Shown: positions 46,683-56,292 of the stretch, piece by piece
Layout of the letters: every line of letters begins with the position of its first letter
Numbering within the stretch: the stretch's first letter is position 1
From: Cryobacterium arcticum
GTDB taxonomy: Bacteria > Actinomycetota > Actinomycetes > Actinomycetales > Microbacteriaceae
DNA: 64,000 bases
Direction: 5' to 3'
Assembly: GCF_001679725.1 (NCBI RefSeq)
Contig: NZ_CP016282.1
Span: 3,224,001-3,288,000 of the forward strand
Notes under the pieces: generated by a model
What the model was told of the DNA's origin: nothing
Databases searched by the model: none
The model's input: the letters and a program-made list of their open reading frames with translations, nothing else
Position numbers and translations under genes: made by a program

Positions 46683-46864
46683 TAGTCAATCTCCTCGACC
46701 TTCACCAGGTGAGCAACGGTGTTGACGTAGCCACGGTTCTGCGAGTTGTCCTCGCGGATCGTGACGGCGCCAATGCGACGCAGGCCCAGGCTGCGAAGCG
46801 TGTCGCGCTGGTTCTGCTTCTCACTAATTTTGGACTTGATCTGCGTAATCTTCAGCTGAGCCAT
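46682..46864 (-). CDS. rpmD: 50S ribosomal protein L30
   Basis: 60 residues ([30 protein letters not shown]). Complete. I chose the ATG at 46862-46864, which overlaps the rpsE stop by 1 nt. Confidence 0.96.
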   Translation of the reverse strand: MAQLKITQIKSKISEKQNQRDTLRSLGLRRIGAVTIREDNSQNRGYVNTVAHLVKVEEID

Positions 46865-47577
46865 TAGGCACCTGCCTTCGCGCTTGCGGCGGCTGCTGCT
46901 GCAGCCGCATCGGCACGCAGAAAACGGGCCGGGGCCACGTCTTCGTAGGAAAGGCCACGGCGAGCCGCAACCGCACGCGGCTCTTCGAGCTGGTGCAGGG
47001 CCTCCACCGTGGCGTGCACGATGTTGATGGTGTTCGACGAACCGAGCGACTTGCTCAGCACGTCGTGGATGCCAGCGCATTCGAGTACGGCGCGCACCGG
47101 GCCACCGGCGATAACGCCGGTACCTGCTGCGGCCGGACGGAGAAGAACGACTCCGGCAGCGGCTTCACCCTGAACGGGGTGCGGGATGGTCAGGCCGACG
47201 CGGGGAACGCGGAAGAAGTTCTTCTTCGCTTCCTCGACGCCCTTGCTGATTGCGGTCGGGACCTCGCGGGCCTTACCGTAACCAACGCCTACCAGGCCGT
47301 TACCGTCTCCGACGACGACCAGAGCGGTGAAGCTGAAGCGACGACCACCCTTGACCACCTTGGAAACACGGTTGATCGTGACGACGCGCTCGAGGAACTG
47401 GCTCTTCTCGGCGTCACGGCTTCCGCGCTCACGGTTCGGGCTGCGCTCACGGCCACCACGACGAGCCTCGCGGGGCTCGTTCTGCGGCGGCGTAGTCGAA
47501 GCTGCGGTCTCCACCGGAACTTCAGTGACGACGTCTGCTTCTTTCGCTGCTGCTGTGCTGCTGGATTCAGTGCTCAC
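46864..47577 (-). CDS. rpsE: 30S ribosomal protein S5 with extended ends
   Basis: 237 residues. The S5 core ([40 protein letters not shown]) starts near residue 60. The N-terminus is a Ser/Thr/Glu then Arg/Glu-rich extension and the C-terminus an Ala stretch. S5 is part of the mRNA entry site. GTG start overlapping the rplR stop by 4 nt. Confidence 0.97.
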   Translation of the reverse strand: MSTESSSTAAAKEADVVTEVPVETAASTTPPQNEPREARRGGRERSPNRERGSRDAEKSQFLERVVTINRVSKVVKGGRRFSFTALVVVGDGNGLVGVGYGKAREVPTAISKGVEEAKKNFFRVPRVGLTIPHPVQGEAAAGVVLLRPAAAGTGVIAGGPVRAVLECAGIHDVLSKSLGSSNTINIVHATVEALHQLEEPRAVAARRGLSYEDVAPARFLRADAAAAAAAASAKAGA

Positions 47578-47945
47578 AGGTCCAACCCTCCCTTTCGAGC
47601 TCCTTCGGCGATGGCTGCGACGCGTCCTGCGTACTTGCTGCCACCACGGTCAAATACGACTGCTTCAATGCCGGCAGCCTTCGCACGCTCTGCGACGAGC
47701 TCGCCGACCTTGAGGGCCTTGGCGGTCTTGTCACCATCGAAGGTGCGCATGTCAGTTTCGAGAGTCGACGCCGACGCGAGGGTGAAACCCTTGCTGTCGT
47801 CAACGACCTGCACGAATACGTGGCGAGCCGAACGGGTGACGACGAGACGCGGACGAAGCGCGGTCCCCTCGATCTTCTTGCGAAGACGTGCGTGCCTGCG
47901 TCCGCGGGCAGCCGACTTGCTTTTTCCTCTAGTTCCGAGACCCAT
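47574..47945 (-). CDS. rplR: 50S ribosomal protein L18
   Basis: 123 residues, complete 5S rRNA-binding protein ([46 protein letters not shown] cut here in two parts by the family motif FDRGG). It lies 2 bp after rplF. Confidence 0.97.
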   Translation of the reverse strand: MGLGTRGKSKSAARGRRHARLRKKIEGTALRPRLVVTRSARHVFVQVVDDSKGFTLASASTLETDMRTFDGDKTAKALKVGELVAERAKAAGIEAVVFDRGGSKYAGRVAAIAEGARKGGLDL

Positions 47946-47947
47946 GG

Positions 47948-48484
47948 TTACTTACCACTCTTTCCGGCCTTGCGGCGAACAATCTCGCCGGCGTAACGCA
48001 CACCCTTGCCCTTGTAGGGCTCAGGCTTGCGAATCTTACGGATGTTTGCGGCAACCTCGCCGACGGCCTGCTTGTCGATACCGCTGACCGTGAGCTTGTT
48101 AACGCCCTCGACGGTCAGGGAGATACCAACGGGCGGCTCGATGAGGACCGGGTGCGAGAAGCCGAGGGCGAACTCAACGGAGGTGCCCTTCTGCGCGACG
48201 CGGTAACCGGTACCGACGATCTCGAGTCCCTTGGTGTAACCCACGGTGACGCCGATGATCTGGTTGGCGATCAGGGTACGGGTCAGTCCGTGCAGCGAAC
48301 GCGAAGCGCGCTCGTCGTCGGGACGAGTGACCAGAACCTGGCCATCGACGATCTGAACCTCGATCGGGTTCGCGACGGTGAGCGCAAGCTCGCCCTTCGG
48401 ACCCTTGACGCTAACGGCCTGGCCGTTAGCTTCGACCGTGACACCCGCGGGGATCTCGATCGGAAGTCTTCCAATACGTGACAT
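47948..48484 (-). CDS. rplF: 50S ribosomal protein L6
   Basis: 178 residues, two L6 repeats ([17 protein letters not shown]-terminal [14 protein letters not shown]). It binds 23S rRNA near the factor-binding site. It lies 6 bp after rpsH. Confidence 0.97.
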   Translation of the reverse strand: MSRIGRLPIEIPAGVTVEANGQAVSVKGPKGELALTVANPIEVQIVDGQVLVTRPDDERASRSLHGLTRTLIANQIIGVTVGYTKGLEIVGTGYRVAQKGTSVEFALGFSHPVLIEPPVGISLTVEGVNKLTVSGIDKQAVGEVAANIRKIRKPEPYKGKGVRYAGEIVRRKAGKSGK

Positions 48485-48490
48485 TGTCGG

Positions 48491-48889
48491 CTACCACACG
48501 TAGGCGAGAACTTCTCCGCCTACGCCCTTCTTCTCAGCCTGGCGGTCGGTGAGCAGACCGCTGGAGGTGGACAGGATGGCAACGCCGAGGCCGCCGAGAA
48601 CCGTGGGGATCTCAGTCGACTTTGCGTACACGCGCAGGCCGGGCTTGGAAACCCGCTTGATGCCGACGATGGAACGCTCGCGGTTGGGGCCGAACTTGAG
48701 GTTCAGCGTGAGGGTCTTTCCGACCTCTGCATCCTTGACATCCCAGGCAGAGATGTAACCCTGTGCCTTGAGGATGTCTGCGATGTGCGCCTTGAGCTTG
48801 CTGTGCGGCATCGACACTGTGTCGTGGTACGCCGAGTTAGCGTTGCGCAGTCTGGTCAGCATATCTGCGACCGGATCTGTCATTGTCAT
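48491..48889 (-). CDS. rpsH: 30S ribosomal protein S8
   Basis: 132 residues ([22 protein letters not shown]-terminus [14 protein letters not shown]). In Escherichia coli S8 represses the spc operon. I chose the ATG at 48887-48889; an upstream GTG in the same frame would add 11 unrelated residues. rpsN/rpsZ (S14), usual between rplE and rpsH, is missing: the 105-bp gap holds only a hairpin. Confidence 0.97.
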   Translation of the reverse strand: MTMTDPVADMLTRLRNANSAYHDTVSMPHSKLKAHIADILKAQGYISAWDVKDAEVGKTLTLNLKFGPNRERSIVGIKRVSKPGLRVYAKSTEIPTVLGGLGVAILSTSSGLLTDRQAEKKGVGGEVLAYVW

Positions 48890-48954
48890 TTTGTGGTGCC
48901 TTTCTCGCCTGGTTTCGTTCACCCGTTACGCGGATGACGACCTGTGGTGGTGGA

Positions 48955-48980
48955 GGGGGCCGAACGGTTGTCCGGCCCCC
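48955..48980. promoter_or_regulatory. GC-rich hairpin in the rplE-rpsH gap
   Basis: GGGGGCCG (48955-48962) pairs perfectly with CGGCCCCC (48973-48980) around a 10-nt loop. On the minus strand no U-tract follows, so it is more likely an attenuator or processing site than a full terminator. It occupies the place where S14 is usually encoded. Confidence 0.5.
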
Positions 48981-48994
48981 GGGGGTGAAACTTT

Positions 48995-49582
48995 TTAGGA
49001 GTTCTCAGCCGTCTTGAACGGGAAGCCGAGCGCCTTGAGCAGCGCGCGACCCTCGTCGTTGTTCTTGGCGGTCGTCACAACAGTGATGTCCATACCGCGA
49101 ACACGGTCGATCCGGTCCTGGTCGATCTCGTGGAACATAACCTGCTCCGTGAGGCCGAACGTGTAGTTGCCGGCGCCGTCGAACTGCTTGTCCGAGAGGC
49201 CGCGGAAGTCGCGGATACGGGGCAGGGCGAGGCTGAGCAGCCGGTCGAGGAACTCCCACATGCGGTCGCCACGAAGTGTGACGTGCGTGCCAATGGGCTG
49301 TCCTTCACGCAGTTTGAACTGCGCGATGGACTTGCGTGCCTTGGTGACCTGCGGCTTCTGGCCGGTGATCTTGGTGAGGTCGGCGACGGCGCCATCCATG
49401 ATCTTGCCGTCGCGTGCTGCCTCGCCGACACCCATGTTGACGATGATCTTCGTCAGGTTGGGCACCTGGTGGACGTTGGTGAAGCCGAGTTCCGTGGCGA
49501 GCTTCTTGGAGATCTCGTCGCGGTACTTCTGCTTCAGACGCGGCAGGACGACGGGCTTTGCGTCGGTTGCGATGTCAGTCAT
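48995..49582 (-). CDS. rplE: 50S ribosomal protein L5
   Basis: 195 residues, complete ([33 protein letters not shown] at the end). It joins 5S rRNA to the central protuberance. The ATG overlaps the rplX stop by 1 nt. Confidence 0.97.
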   Translation of the reverse strand: MTDIATDAKPVVLPRLKQKYRDEISKKLATELGFTNVHQVPNLTKIIVNMGVGEAARDGKIMDGAVADLTKITGQKPQVTKARKSIAQFKLREGQPIGTHVTLRGDRMWEFLDRLLSLALPRIRDFRGLSDKQFDGAGNYTFGLTEQVMFHEIDQDRIDRVRGMDITVVTTAKNNDEGRALLKALGFPFKTAENS

Positions 49583-49941
49583 TAGAGGTCCTTACCTGAC
49601 TTCTTGGCGTAACGAACGCGGACCGTCTTGGTGACGCCGTCCTTCGTTACCTCTTCGAGGCGGAATCCGACCTTGGTCGGCTTCTTGGTCTCCGGGTCGA
49701 CCAGAGCGACGTTGGAAGCGTGAATCGATGCTTCCACGGTCTCGATGCCGCCGGTCTTGGAGCCGCGCTGGGTCTGGCCGACACGAACGTGCTTCTTGAC
49801 GAAGTTGATGCCTTCGACGAGAACACGGTTCTTCTCAACCTGTACCTCGAGCACACGACCCTGCTTGCCACGGTCTCCGCCGCGAGCCTGGGTGCGGCCG
49901 GTGATGACCTCTACGAGGTCACCCTTCTTGATTCTGGCCAT
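49582..49941 (-). CDS. rplX: 50S ribosomal protein L24
   Basis: 119 residues, slightly longer than the usual 100-105. The KOW motif begins [12 protein letters not shown] and the C-terminus is [13 protein letters not shown]. An assembly-initiator protein. It lies 3 bp after rplN. Confidence 0.97.
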   Translation of the reverse strand: MARIKKGDLVEVITGRTQARGGDRGKQGRVLEVQVEKNRVLVEGINFVKKHVRVGQTQRGSKTGGIETVEASIHASNVALVDPETKKPTKVGFRLEEVTKDGVTKTVRVRYAKKSGKDL

Positions 49942-49944
49942 GAT

Positions 49945-50313
49945 TTAGATAACCTCCGGTGCCAACGAAATGATCTTCATGAACTTCTTGTCGCGGAGTT
50001 CGCGACCGACCGGTCCGAAGATACGGGTACCACGGGGGTCTCCGTCAGCCTTCAAGATCACTGCGGCGTTCTCATCGAACTTGATGTACGAGCCGTCTGG
50101 ACGACGGGTCTGCTTTTTGACGCGAACGATGACGGCTTTGACGACGTCACCCTTCTTGACGTTGCCGCCCGGGATGGCGTCCTTGACGGTGGCGACGATG
50201 ACGTCACCCAGTCCGGCGTAACGACGGCCGGAGCCACCGAGAACACGGATCGTCAACAGGACCTTGGCACCGGTGTTGTCGGCAACTTTGAGTCGTGATT
50301 CTTGCTGAAGCAC
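49945..50313 (-). CDS. rplN: 50S ribosomal protein L14
   Basis: 122 residues, the invariant L14 length ([35 protein letters not shown] at the end). It lies 34 bp after rpsQ. No unusual feature. Confidence 0.98.
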   Translation of the reverse strand: MLQQESRLKVADNTGAKVLLTIRVLGGSGRRYAGLGDVIVATVKDAIPGGNVKKGDVVKAVIVRVKKQTRRPDGSYIKFDENAAVILKADGDPRGTRIFGPVGRELRDKKFMKIISLAPEVI

Positions 50314-50347
50314 TTTCTAACTCCTTCTATCAAGTAAGCGCGAGCGC

Positions 50348-50641
50348 TTACTTGGCCTTCTCGAGAATCTCGACCAGGCGGAAGCGCTTGGTGGCGCTCA
50401 GCGGGCGAGTTTCACTGATCAGGACCAGGTCGCCGACGCCGGCGGTGTTCTCCGCGTCGTGAACCTTCAGCTTGGACGTACGGCGGATGACCTTGCCGTA
50501 CAGGGGGTGCTTCACGCGGTCTTCGACCTCGACAACGATGGTCTTATCCATCTTGTCGCTGGTCACGTAACCACGCAGCGTCTTGCGGTAGCCGCGCACG
50601 AGAGCCTCGGCGGGGACGACCGTTTCGTCAGTCTTCGCCAT
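50348..50641 (-). CDS. rpsQ: 30S ribosomal protein S17
   Basis: 97 residues, about ten longer than usual at the N-terminus. The OB-fold core is [21 protein letters not shown]; it binds 16S rRNA helices 7 and 11. It lies 2 bp after rpmC. Confidence 0.97.
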   Translation of the reverse strand: MAKTDETVVPAEALVRGYRKTLRGYVTSDKMDKTIVVEVEDRVKHPLYGKVIRRTSKLKVHDAENTAGVGDLVLISETRPLSATKRFRLVEILEKAK

Positions 50642-50643
50642 GA

Positions 50644-50981
50644 TTAGGCCTCCTTCGTCTCGACGGCGTCAGCCTCGGGAGCATCCGTGGATGCGTCCTT
50701 GGCCTTGGCCTTCTTGGTCGTCTTCTTCTCAGCCTTGGCCGGAGCCTCGACTGCGACGGGAGTGGCACGAATGCCCAGCTCGCGCTCACGGAGAACCGTG
50801 TAGATGCGTGCAATGTCCCGCTTGACCGCGCGGAGGCGGCCGTGGCTTTCGAGCTGGCCGGTGGCCGACTGGAAGCGCAGGTTGAACAGCTCTTCCTTGG
50901 CCTTCTTCAGCTCGTCGAACAGTCGTTCGTTTTCAAAGGTGTCGAGCTCGACTGAGGCGAGCTCCTTGGATCCGATCGCCA

Positions 50982-50982
<1 letters not shown>
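50644..50982 (-). CDS. rpmC: 50S ribosomal protein L29 with C-terminal extension
   Basis: 112 residues against the usual 60-75. The two-helix L29 core ([40 protein letters not shown]) ends near residue 75; the rest is an Ala/Lys/Glu/Asp tail ([17 protein letters not shown]). L29 lies at the peptide exit, where the trigger factor docks. It overlaps rplP by 1 nt. Confidence 0.96.
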
Positions 50983-51400
<418 letters not shown>

Positions 51401-51401
<1 letters not shown>

Positions 51402-52165
51402 TATTTAGCCTCAACTCCTGCTGCAACCGGAGCCGCGCCCTCTGCGCGAGGCGCACGGCGGGGACGGTCGTCACGACGCTCGGGGCGGGACGACTTAGCG
51501 TTGGCCTGCTCACGAGCGAGTTCCTTGTTGGTGATGTCGCCCTTGTAGATCCAGACCTTCACGCCGATGCGGCCGAAGGTGGTCTTGGCTTCGTAGAAGC
51601 CGTAGTCGATGTTCGCGCGCAGGGTGTGCAGCGGCACACGGCCTTCGCGGTAGAACTCCGAACGGCTCATCTCAGCGCCACCGAGACGACCGGACACCTG
51701 GATGCGAACACCCTTGGCGCCGGCGCGCTGGGCGCCCTGCAGGCCCTTACGCATCGCACGGCGGAAAGCCACACGAGCGGAGAGCTGCTCTGCAATGCCC
51801 TGCGCGACGAGCTGTGCATCCTGCTCGGGGTTCTTGACCTCGAGGATGTTCAGCTGGATCTGCTTGGCGGTGAGCTTTTCAAGGTCGGACCGGATGCGCT
51901 CTGCTTCCGCGCCGCGACGACCGATCACGATGCCCGGACGGGCGGTGTGAATGTCGACACGGACACGATCGCGGGTGCGCTCGATCTCGATGCGGGACAC
52001 GCCGGCGCGGTCGAGGCTGGTGCTCAACAGGCGGCGGATCTTGACGTCTTCAGCGACGAAGTCGCTGTAACGCTGGCCCGGCTTCGTGCTGTCAGAGAAC
52101 CAACGCGACACGTGGTCGGTCGTGATTCCCAGACGGAAGCCATACGGGTTTACTTTCTGACCCAT
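51401..52165 (-). CDS. rpsC: 30S ribosomal protein S3
   Basis: 254 residues. [17 protein letters not shown] opens the protein; the KH domain includes [20 protein letters not shown]. The last 40 residues are an Arg/Ala/Pro-rich tail ([19 protein letters not shown]), an actinobacterial feature. S3 forms the mRNA entry helicase with S4 and S5. Overlaps rplV and rplP by 1 nt. Confidence 0.97.
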
Positions 52166-52530
52166 TACTTCGTACCCTCCTCAGGAGTGGCGAGCACAAC
52201 AGTGATGTGGCTCGTACGCTTCTTGATCTGGAATGCGCGACCCTGTGCGCGGGCCTGGAAACGCTTGAGGGTCGTGCCCTCATCGACGAATGCCTGGGAG
52301 ATGAACAGATCCTGTTCGTCCAGGAACTCGTTCGCTGCATCTGCCTTGACCCGGGCGTTCGCGATGGCCGATTCGACCAGCTTGTACACGGGGTCGGACG
52401 CGCCCTGCGGCGCGAACTTCAGAATTCCCAGCGCTTCGTGCGCCTGCTTGCCACGAATCAGGTTGACAACGCGACGGGCCTTCTGGGCGGTAACGCGGAT
52501 GTGACGCACGCGTGCGATCGACTCCACCAT
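52165..52530 (-). CDS. rplV: 50S ribosomal protein L22
   Basis: 121 residues, complete. The tip of the long loop that lines the exit tunnel is [20 protein letters not shown]. It begins [20 protein letters not shown]. It lies 23 bp after rpsS. Confidence 0.98.
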   Translation of the reverse strand: MVESIARVRHIRVTAQKARRVVNLIRGKQAHEALGILKFAPQGASDPVYKLVESAIANARVKADAANEFLDEQDLFISQAFVDEGTTLKRFQARAQGRAFQIKKRTSHITVVLATPEEGTK

Positions 52531-52553
52531 TTCTCCTCCTTCACGTCACCGCG

Positions 52554-52835
52554 TTAGCGGCGACGACCCTTCTTGTCATCCTTCACGTGACCACGGAAGG
52601 TGCGGGTGGGGGCAAACTCGCCGAGCTTGTGTCCCACCATGCTCTCGGTGACGAACACCGGGATGTGCTTGCGACCGTCGTGAACCGCGATGGTGTGCCC
52701 GAGCATGTCGGGGATGATCATCGAACGGCGCGACCAGGTCTTGATTACGTTCTTGCTTGAGGCTTCATTCGCCTTGACAACCTTGCGAAGCAGGTGGTCG
52801 TCAACGAAGGGGCCCTTCTTAAGACTTCTTGGCAT
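52554..52835 (-). CDS. rpsS: 30S ribosomal protein S19
   Basis: 93 residues, complete ([33 protein letters not shown]). It is in the 30S head and contacts S13. It lies 9 bp after rplB. Confidence 0.98.
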   Translation of the reverse strand: MPRSLKKGPFVDDHLLRKVVKANEASSKNVIKTWSRRSMIIPDMLGHTIAVHDGRKHIPVFVTESMVGHKLGEFAPTRTFRGHVKDDKKGRRR

Positions 52836-52844
52836 CGTCTACTC

Positions 52845-53684
52845 CTACTTACGCTTCTTGCCGACGGTACGGCGACGAACAATGAGCTTGTCGCTTTCCT
52901 TGTTCGGGTGGCGGGTGCGCCCTTCCTTCTGGCCCCAGGGGCTGACGGGGTGACGTCCACCGGACGTCTTACCCTCACCACCACCGTGCGGGTGGTCGAC
53001 CGGGTTCATGGCAACACCACGAACGGTCGGGCGAACGCCTTTCCAGCGCATCCGGCCGGCCTTGCCCCAGTTGATGTTCGACTGCTCGGCGTTGCCGACC
53101 TCACCGATGGTGGCGCGGCAGCGGGCGTCGACGTTACGGATTTCTCCGGACGGCAGGCGCAGCTGGGCGTAGATGCCATCCTTCGCGACCAGGCGAACCG
53201 ACACTCCGGCGGAGCGGGCCAGCTTGGCGCCACCACCCGGACGGATCTCGATGGCGTGAATGATGGTACCGGTGGGGATGTTCTTCAGCGGCAGGTTGTT
53301 GCCGGGCTTGATGTCAGCACCGGCACCCGACTCGACGATGTCGCCCTGGTTCAGCTTGTTCGGCGCAATGATGTAGCGCTTGGAGCCGTCCATGAAGTGC
53401 AGCAGCGCGATGCGCGCCGTGCGGTTGGGGTCGTACTCGATGTGAGCGACCTTGGCGTTGACGCCGTCTTTGTCGTTACGACGGAAGTCGATGACACGGT
53501 ACTGGCGCTTGTGGCCACCACCGATGTGACGCGTCGTGATGCGACCCTGGTTGTTACGACCACCGGTCTTGGACAGCGGACGAAGCAGCGACTTCTCGGG
53601 CGTCGAACGGGTGATCTCTGCGAAGTCCGCAACAGATGAACCGCGACGACCGGGGGTCGTGGGCTTGTACTTACGAATAGCCAT
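52845..53684 (-). CDS. rplB: 50S ribosomal protein L2
   Basis: 279 residues, complete. The conserved peptidyl-transferase-proximal segment is [20 protein letters not shown] with the invariant His. It begins [20 protein letters not shown]. It lies 25 bp after rplW. Confidence 0.98.
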   Translation of the reverse strand: MAIRKYKPTTPGRRGSSVADFAEITRSTPEKSLLRPLSKTGGRNNQGRITTRHIGGGHKRQYRVIDFRRNDKDGVNAKVAHIEYDPNRTARIALLHFMDGSKRYIIAPNKLNQGDIVESGAGADIKPGNNLPLKNIPTGTIIHAIEIRPGGGAKLARSAGVSVRLVAKDGIYAQLRLPSGEIRNVDARCRATIGEVGNAEQSNINWGKAGRMRWKGVRPTVRGVAMNPVDHPHGGGEGKTSGGRHPVSPWGQKEGRTRHPNKESDKLIVRRRTVGKKRK

Positions 53685-53709
53685 TTCTTATTCCTCTAGT
53701 CCTGGCCGC

Positions 53710-54012
53710 TTAGCCGACGGCCGTGAAGATGTCGATGGAACCGGACTTGAGCGTGACGATCGCACGCTTGGTGTCCTTGCGCTTGCCAAGACCGAACTTC
53801 GTACGGCGAGTCTTGCCGATGCGGTTCATGGTGTTGATCGAAGCAACCTCAACCTTGAAGATCTTCTCGATCGCCAGCTTGATTTCGGTCTTGTTCGAAC
53901 GCGGGTCCACGATGAAGGTGTACTTGCCTTCGTCGATCAGGCCGTAGCTCTTCTCAGAGACGACCGGAGCGATGATGACGTCGCGGGGGTCCTTTTGAGT
54001 GGGGGTAGCCAT
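53710..54012 (-). CDS. rplW: 50S ribosomal protein L23
   Basis: 100 residues, complete ([39 protein letters not shown]). It is the dock for trigger factor and SRP at the tunnel exit. Overlaps the rplD stop by 1 nt. Confidence 0.98.
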   Translation of the reverse strand: MATPTQKDPRDVIIAPVVSEKSYGLIDEGKYTFIVDPRSNKTEIKLAIEKIFKVEVASINTMNRIGKTRRTKFGLGKRKDTKRAIVTLKSGSIDIFTAVG

Positions 54013-54662
54013 TATGCGGACACCTCTTCCTTCTTGGTCTTGTGCGCCACGAACGCGTCAAACGCGCCCTTGGTGAAGACGATGTCGTCAGAGACGAGAA
54101 CGTCATAGGCATTCAGCTGGTCCCAGGACAGCACGTGCACCGTCGGGAGGTTGCGGATGCTGCGGAGGGTCATCTCGTCGGTGCGCTCGAGAACGACCAG
54201 CACGTGCTTGCTGCTGGCGATCTGGGTGAGCAGCGTGATGGCGCCCTTGGTGCTGGGCGTCTCGGCCGAGAACAACGCGGTCACCACGTGCAGGCGGTCG
54301 CCACGGGCGCGGTCAGAGAGTGAACCCTTGAGCGCGGCGGCAATCATCTTCTTCGGGGTGCGCTGGTCGTAGCTGCGCGGGGTCGGTCCGTGGACGATGC
54401 CACCACCGGTCATCTGAGGGGCGCGGATCGAGCCCTGACGAGCGCGACCAGTTCCCTTCTGCTTGAACGGCTTGCGGCCGGCGCCGGAAACTTCGCCGCG
54501 GCCCTTGACCTTGTGCGTACCCTGACGTGCGGCAGCGAGCTGCGCGACAACGACCTGGTGGATCAGCGGGATGTTGGTCTGGACGTCGAAGATTTCGGCG
54601 GGCAGCTCAACGGAGCCGGCCTTCTTGCCGTTGGCGTCGATGAGGTCGAGTGCGGTAGCCAT
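54012..54662 (-). CDS. rplD: 50S ribosomal protein L4
   Basis: 216 residues. The tunnel loop is [20 protein letters not shown]. In Escherichia coli L4 controls the S10 operon by attenuation; no such leader is evident here. It lies 5 bp after rplC. Confidence 0.97.
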   Translation of the reverse strand: MATALDLIDANGKKAGSVELPAEIFDVQTNIPLIHQVVVAQLAAARQGTHKVKGRGEVSGAGRKPFKQKGTGRARQGSIRAPQMTGGGIVHGPTPRSYDQRTPKKMIAAALKGSLSDRARGDRLHVVTALFSAETPSTKGAITLLTQIASSKHVLVVLERTDEMTLRSIRNLPTVHVLSWDQLNAYDVLVSDDIVFTKGAFDAFVAHKTKKEEVSA

Positions 54663-54667
54663 AAGAA

Positions 54668-55327
54668 CTACGCTCCCTTCACTGCGGTGCGGACGAATAC
54701 GAGGCGGCCCTTGGCGCCGGGAACGGCACCCTTGACCAGGATCAGGCCCTTGTCAGCGTCAATCGCGTGAACCTTGAGGTTCAGCACGGTCACGCGCTCG
54801 CCACCCATACGACCGGCCATGCGCATGCCCTTGAAGACACGGCTGGGGGTCGAGGAGGCGCCGATGGAACCGGGCTTGCGGTGGTTGCGGTGCGAACCGT
54901 GCGAAGCGGAAACACCCTTGAAGTTGTGACGCTTCATAACACCGGCGAAGCCCTTGCCCTTGGAGGTGCCCATGACGTCGACCTTGGTGCCGGCAACGAA
55001 CACACCGTCAACGGTGAGCTCCTGGCCCAGGGTGTAGTCAGCGGCATCCGCGGTGCGGAGCTCGGTAACGTGACGGCGCGGCGTGACGCCGGCCTTCTCG
55101 AAGTGTCCTGCGGACGGCTTGTTCACCTTGCGGGGGTCGATGGCGCCAGAGGCAATCTGAACGCCGGCGTAGCCGTCGATGTCCTTCGTGCGGATCTGGG
55201 TGACGACGTTCGGCGCGATCTCGATGACGGTAACGGGAACAAGCTTGTTGTTCTCGTCCCACACCTGAGTCATGCCGAGCTTCTTGCCGAGGAGGCCCTT
55301 GGTGGTCTTGGTATCTGCGTACGACAT
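54668..55327 (-). CDS. rplC: 50S ribosomal protein L3
   Basis: 219 residues. It contains [20 protein letters not shown] and [20 protein letters not shown], the loop reaching the peptidyl-transferase centre. It lies 8 bp after rpsJ. Confidence 0.98.
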   Translation of the reverse strand: MSYADTKTTKGLLGKKLGMTQVWDENNKLVPVTVIEIAPNVVTQIRTKDIDGYAGVQIASGAIDPRKVNKPSAGHFEKAGVTPRRHVTELRTADAADYTLGQELTVDGVFVAGTKVDVMGTSKGKGFAGVMKRHNFKGVSASHGSHRNHRKPGSIGASSTPSRVFKGMRMAGRMGGERVTVLNLKVHAIDADKGLILVKGAVPGAKGRLVFVRTAVKGA

Positions 55328-55335
55328 CGCGGGCC

Positions 55336-55644
55336 CTAGAGCTTGATCTCGATGTTGACGTCGGCCGGGAGGTCGAGACGCATAAGCGAGTCGACGGCCT
55401 TCGGCGTCGGGTCAATGATGTCGATCAGACGCTTGTGGGTGCGCATTTCAAAGTGCTCCCGGCTGTCCTTGTACTTGTGAGGGGAACGGATGACACACAC
55501 CACGTTCTTCTCGGTCGGAAGCGGCACGGGGCCGACGACGGTCGCGCCCGCACGGGTCACGGTGTCGACGATCTTGCGCGCCGAGATGTCGATGACCTCG
55601 TGGTCATACGACTTAAGTCGAATGCGGATCTTCTGTCCCGCCAT
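55336..55644 (-). CDS. rpsJ: 30S ribosomal protein S10
   Basis: 102 residues, complete ([40 protein letters not shown]). S10 is part of the 30S head and is also NusE, the partner of NusB in antitermination. GAAAGAGAG precedes the ATG. First gene of the S10 operon; the str operon (rpsL-rpsG-fusA-tuf), which often lies upstream, is not adjacent. Confidence 0.98.
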   Translation of the reverse strand: MAGQKIRIRLKSYDHEVIDISARKIVDTVTRAGATVVGPVPLPTEKNVVCVIRSPHKYKDSREHFEMRTHKRLIDIIDPTPKAVDSLMRLDLPADVNIEIKL

Positions 55645-55712
55645 GTCGAACTCTCTTTCTTGTCAAGGCTTCTTACATCCCGAGGGCTGCATTGGACGCC
55701 GTAGTAGCACTG

Positions 55713-55741
55713 CTGCTATCGCACCACTGTTCATCTGTCAA
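55713..55741 (-). promoter_or_regulatory. Candidate promoter of the S10 operon
   Basis: On the minus strand a perfect -35 TTGACA (55736-55741) is followed 17 bp later by TAGCAG (55713-55718), a weak -10. This gives an untranslated leader of about 60 nt before rpsJ. Confidence 0.5.
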
Positions 55742-56045
55742 TTTCGATCCAGCCGGGGATCCGACTCTCTCGACTCAACTTCCCAGGCCAGGCCTGACGG
55801 ATGACATGGTTTTACCCACGCATCCTGAAAGTTGATTTAAGCTTCGTTCTGCTACCCGCGGCCTAACTCCGACCCTCAAGGGGCGAGCTATGCACTGCCT
55901 GGTAGTGATTCCGGTCTCGCGAGCAGCGCGATCCGAAAGTGTTGAACTAGAAGAGTCTGCCACAGGAATAGGTCATTGTGCAACCCGGGCGTGTCGCGTT
56001 GGGCGTGTCGCGCGATCCGCGTAGTTCCGCGGAACTCAACCCGCT

Positions 56046-56064
56046 GGTCGAGCTTGTCGAGACC
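56046..56064. repeat. Single R-type core of the dispersed repeat
   Basis: GGTCGAGCTTGTCGAGACC, identical to the core at 41661, in the spacer between rpsJ and the acyltransferase gene. Confidence 0.85.
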
Positions 56065-56292
56065 CAGGAATCGAACCCGTCAAGACCGCTCCGCCAACCC
56101 CGTCGAGACCCGGTTCCGGCCCGCTCCTCGAACCCGTCCGGAGCTCCCCGAAACCCCGCCGGTCGAGCCAGTGGAGACCCCGGCACGCCCGCCTGCCGAC
56201 CCCTCCGAGGCTCCCCGCGACGCGCTCGGCATCCAGCCCCACTCATGCTGTGCCGGACCTCGAATCCGGCGTGCGAGTCCTCAGAGCGCTCG

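Larger units (their letters stand above)
55645..56292. other. Long spacer upstream of the S10 operon
   Basis: 648 bp without a supportable gene. The part next to rpsJ holds its likely promoter. A perfect R-type core of the dispersed repeat is at 56046-56064 and a decayed one (GGTCGAGCCAGTGGAGACC) at 56161-56179, within a Pro-codon-like GC-rich stretch. The middle part (about 55780-55990) shows nothing I recognise. Confidence 0.6.

Noticed and set aside
56060..56110. GGTTCGATTCC on the minus strand, like a tRNA T-arm
   Set aside because: The flanking bases do not form a T stem or acceptor stem and no D or anticodon arm can be drawn; it arises from repeat-like GGGTTCGA sequence.
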